A DNA stretch of 23,107 nucleotides, taken from JAGBWK01 sp964544595. Lineage in GTDB: Bacteria > Bacteroidota > Bacteroidia > Bacteroidales > Muribaculaceae. Position 1 is the stretch's first letter, and each line of letters opens with the position of its first letter. Shown here piece after piece: positions 22,146-23,107 of this stretch. Location: NCBI GenBank assembly GCA_964544595.1, contig CAZJBM010000034.1:1-23107 (forward strand). The letters are read 5' to 3'. A program made the translations under genes and the position numbers. A model generated the notes under the pieces. The model saw nothing but the letters and a program-made list of their open reading frames with translations. It had not been told where the DNA came from and made no database searches.

Positions 22146-22979
22146 ATGCGCGTTTTATCCTATTTATTTTTCATTGTAATGATGATGACAAACACTATGG
22201 CTGCCTCCGCGCAGACCGATTCCACTTTTTATATCAATGGCTCGCAGGGGCGGCTTTACACCCGCCTGCAACTCCCTGAGGGACAAGATAAATGCCCGGT
22301 TGTAATTCTATCGCACGGCTTCGGCTCAGACATGAATTCGCCTATAATCGCCGCTCTCGCCGAAAAGCTCCCGGCTCAGGGTATAGGCGTGGTAAGATTT
22401 GATTTCAACGGCTGCGGCAAAAGTGACGGTGAGTTTCAGAATATGACCGTTCCTAACGAAATCGAAGACTTGCTTTCGGTAATAGCATGGACTCAACAGC
22501 AACCTTTCACAGAGAGCTTATCGCTTATTGGACATTCTCAGGGGGGTGTCGTGACCGGTATGGCAGCCGGAACATGCGGTTCAACTCAGATCAAATGCGT
22601 TGGGTTGCTCTCGGCGGCGGCAGTGCTAAGAGAAGATGCGCTCCGGGGAAATACCCAAGGAGCAAAATACAATCCGTGGCATCTCGATGAGCCTTATTAT
22701 ATCATACCCGGCCGTAATCTGAAATTAGGCAGAAACTATATTCAGACAGCGATGAATCTGCCAATTTTTGAGACTACCGCTAAATACAATGGCCCTACGC
22801 TCGTTTTAAACGGCATGGCCGACGTGGTTGTGCCATACACTTACGGAGAACTATATCACAAGGTGCTGAAAAACAGCACTCTGGAGCTTATGCCTGGTCA
22901 AAACCACAGCCTCACGGAGAACCTCCCGCTCACCACCGAGATAATCGCCAATTGGCTCGTCAAGCAGTTGAATCAGTAA
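22146..22979 (+). CDS. Exported alpha/beta hydrolase, cinnamoyl/feruloyl esterase-like
   Basis: Probable esterase releasing hydroxycinnamic acids from plant esters. The ATG at 22146 starts a signal peptide (MRVLSYLFFIVMMMTNTMAASA|Q); an earlier in-frame ATG at 22053 would add 31 non-signal residues and is rejected. In the 277-residue product the triad is Ser131 (GHSQGG), Asp226 (NGMADVVVP) and His254 (GQNHSL), and the oxyanion loop is SHGFGSD. VRFDFNGCGKSDGEFQNMTV, then PNEIEDL, and the insertion EDALRGNTQGAKYNP closely resemble the Lactobacillus johnsonii cinnamoyl esterase LJ0536 as I remember it, including a 28-residue Asp-His gap and the small inserted lid domain. It is the only plus-strand gene here and ends 35 nt before a terminator. 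Other short-chain acyl esterases remain possible. Confidence 0.85.
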   Translation: MRVLSYLFFIVMMMTNTMAASAQTDSTFYINGSQGRLYTRLQLPEGQDKCPVVILSHGFGSDMNSPIIAALAEKLPAQGIGVVRFDFNGCGKSDGEFQNMTVPNEIEDLLSVIAWTQQQPFTESLSLIGHSQGGVVTGMAAGTCGSTQIKCVGLLSAAAVLREDALRGNTQGAKYNPWHLDEPYYIIPGRNLKLGRNYIQTAMNLPIFETTAKYNGPTLVLNGMADVVVPYTYGELYHKVLKNSTLELMPGQNHSLTENLPLTTEIIANWLVKQLNQ

Positions 22980-23014
22980 GTTTTTTCTATCAGCAAGTTG
23001 CGGTCGGCATACAA

Positions 23015-23051
23015 AAAAGAGGTTGGCATTAAAATAATGTCAACCTCTTTT
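23015..23051. terminator. Bidirectional terminator between the esterase and tRNA-Leu
   Basis: A 16-pair stem (23015-23030 with 23036-23051; AAAAGAGGTTGGCATT facing AATGTCAACCTCTTTT, one G-U) has an AAAAT loop. Plus-strand T tract TTTTCTT follows; the minus-strand side has TTTTTTGT. Confidence 0.9.
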
Positions 23052-23055
23052 CTTG

Positions 23056-23107
23056 TGTCCGAAATGAGACTCGAACTCACACGAGCGAAAGCTCACTACC
23101 CCCTCAA
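23056..23107 (-). tRNA. tRNA-Leu(GAG), 3' part, cut by the window edge
   Basis: On the minus strand the window opens inside the anticodon loop TTGAGGG (anticodon GAG), then the stem GGTAG, a long variable arm TGAGC-TTTC-GCTCG typical of class II tRNAs, the T arm GTGAG-TTCGAGT-CTCAT, the acceptor strand TTCGGAC and discriminator A (complement of 23056). The layout closely follows E. coli tRNA-Leu(GAG) from the anticodon loop on. CCA is not fully encoded (CAA follows). The 5' half lies beyond 23107. Confidence 0.92.

Noticed and set aside
1..23107. CRISPR array, prophage or known defence system
   Set aside because: No regularly spaced repeats, no cas, phage structural or restriction-type genes seen on either strand.

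Overview
The window looks like a chromosomal segment of a gut Bacteroidales bacterium, most likely Muribaculaceae-like. The family level is inference from about 50% G+C and gene style. The Bacteroidales call rests on a SusC/SusD pair, lipoproteins with acidic residues after the lipobox cysteine, promoter-like TAnnTTTG (-7) elements, and a lack of Shine-Dalgarno sequences.

Layout: (1) 1-150: a possible IS3-type end at the left edge and an 18-bp direct repeat. (2) 262-11559 (+): a polysaccharide utilization locus made of a membrane-spanning SusR/DUF6377-like regulator, SusC, SusD, a one-module SusE-like lipoprotein, a GH97 glycosidase with the inverting alpha-glucosidase residue set, and an (alpha/alpha)6-barrel glycosidase with a C-terminal CBM-like domain. 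No GH13 amylase is present. (3) 11560-11766: a run of hairpins ending in a terminator-like stem (candidate structured RNA), then a second, bidirectional terminator. (4) 15143-11778 (-): aspT-aspD, the aspartate:alanine exchanger and aspartate 4-decarboxylase. (5) 15480-17857 (+): phenolic acid decarboxylase and a PoxB-type pyruvate oxidase, each followed by a strong terminator. (6) 18927-17949 (-): a small GNAT protein and an exported DJ-1/PfpI protein. (7) 19040-19738: a decayed IS5-type (IS427-like) element with about 34-bp terminal inverted repeats. (8) 20523-19778 (-): a small charged coiled-coil protein translationally coupled to a GNAT-like protein, behind a roughly 225-nt leader with its own promoter. 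(9) 21982-20846 (-): a beta-lactamase-fold serine hydrolase lipoprotein. (10) 22146-22979 (+): an exported cinnamoyl/feruloyl-esterase-like hydrolase. (11) 23056 to the edge (-): the 3' part of a tRNA-Leu(GAG).

How it may work together (inference): the PUL would bind and import an alpha-glucoside or alpha-glucan-like glycan and trim it with two exo-type enzymes. The middle holds three decarboxylating systems (aspartate, hydroxycinnamate, pyruvate), which suggests acid tolerance or proton-motive-force generation. The esterase and the phenolic acid decarboxylase together could release plant hydroxycinnamates and convert them to vinylphenols. No CRISPR array, prophage or obvious defence system was seen. 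The least explained items are the hairpin run after the PUL, the family-unassigned barrel enzyme, and the long leader before the coiled-coil/GNAT pair.
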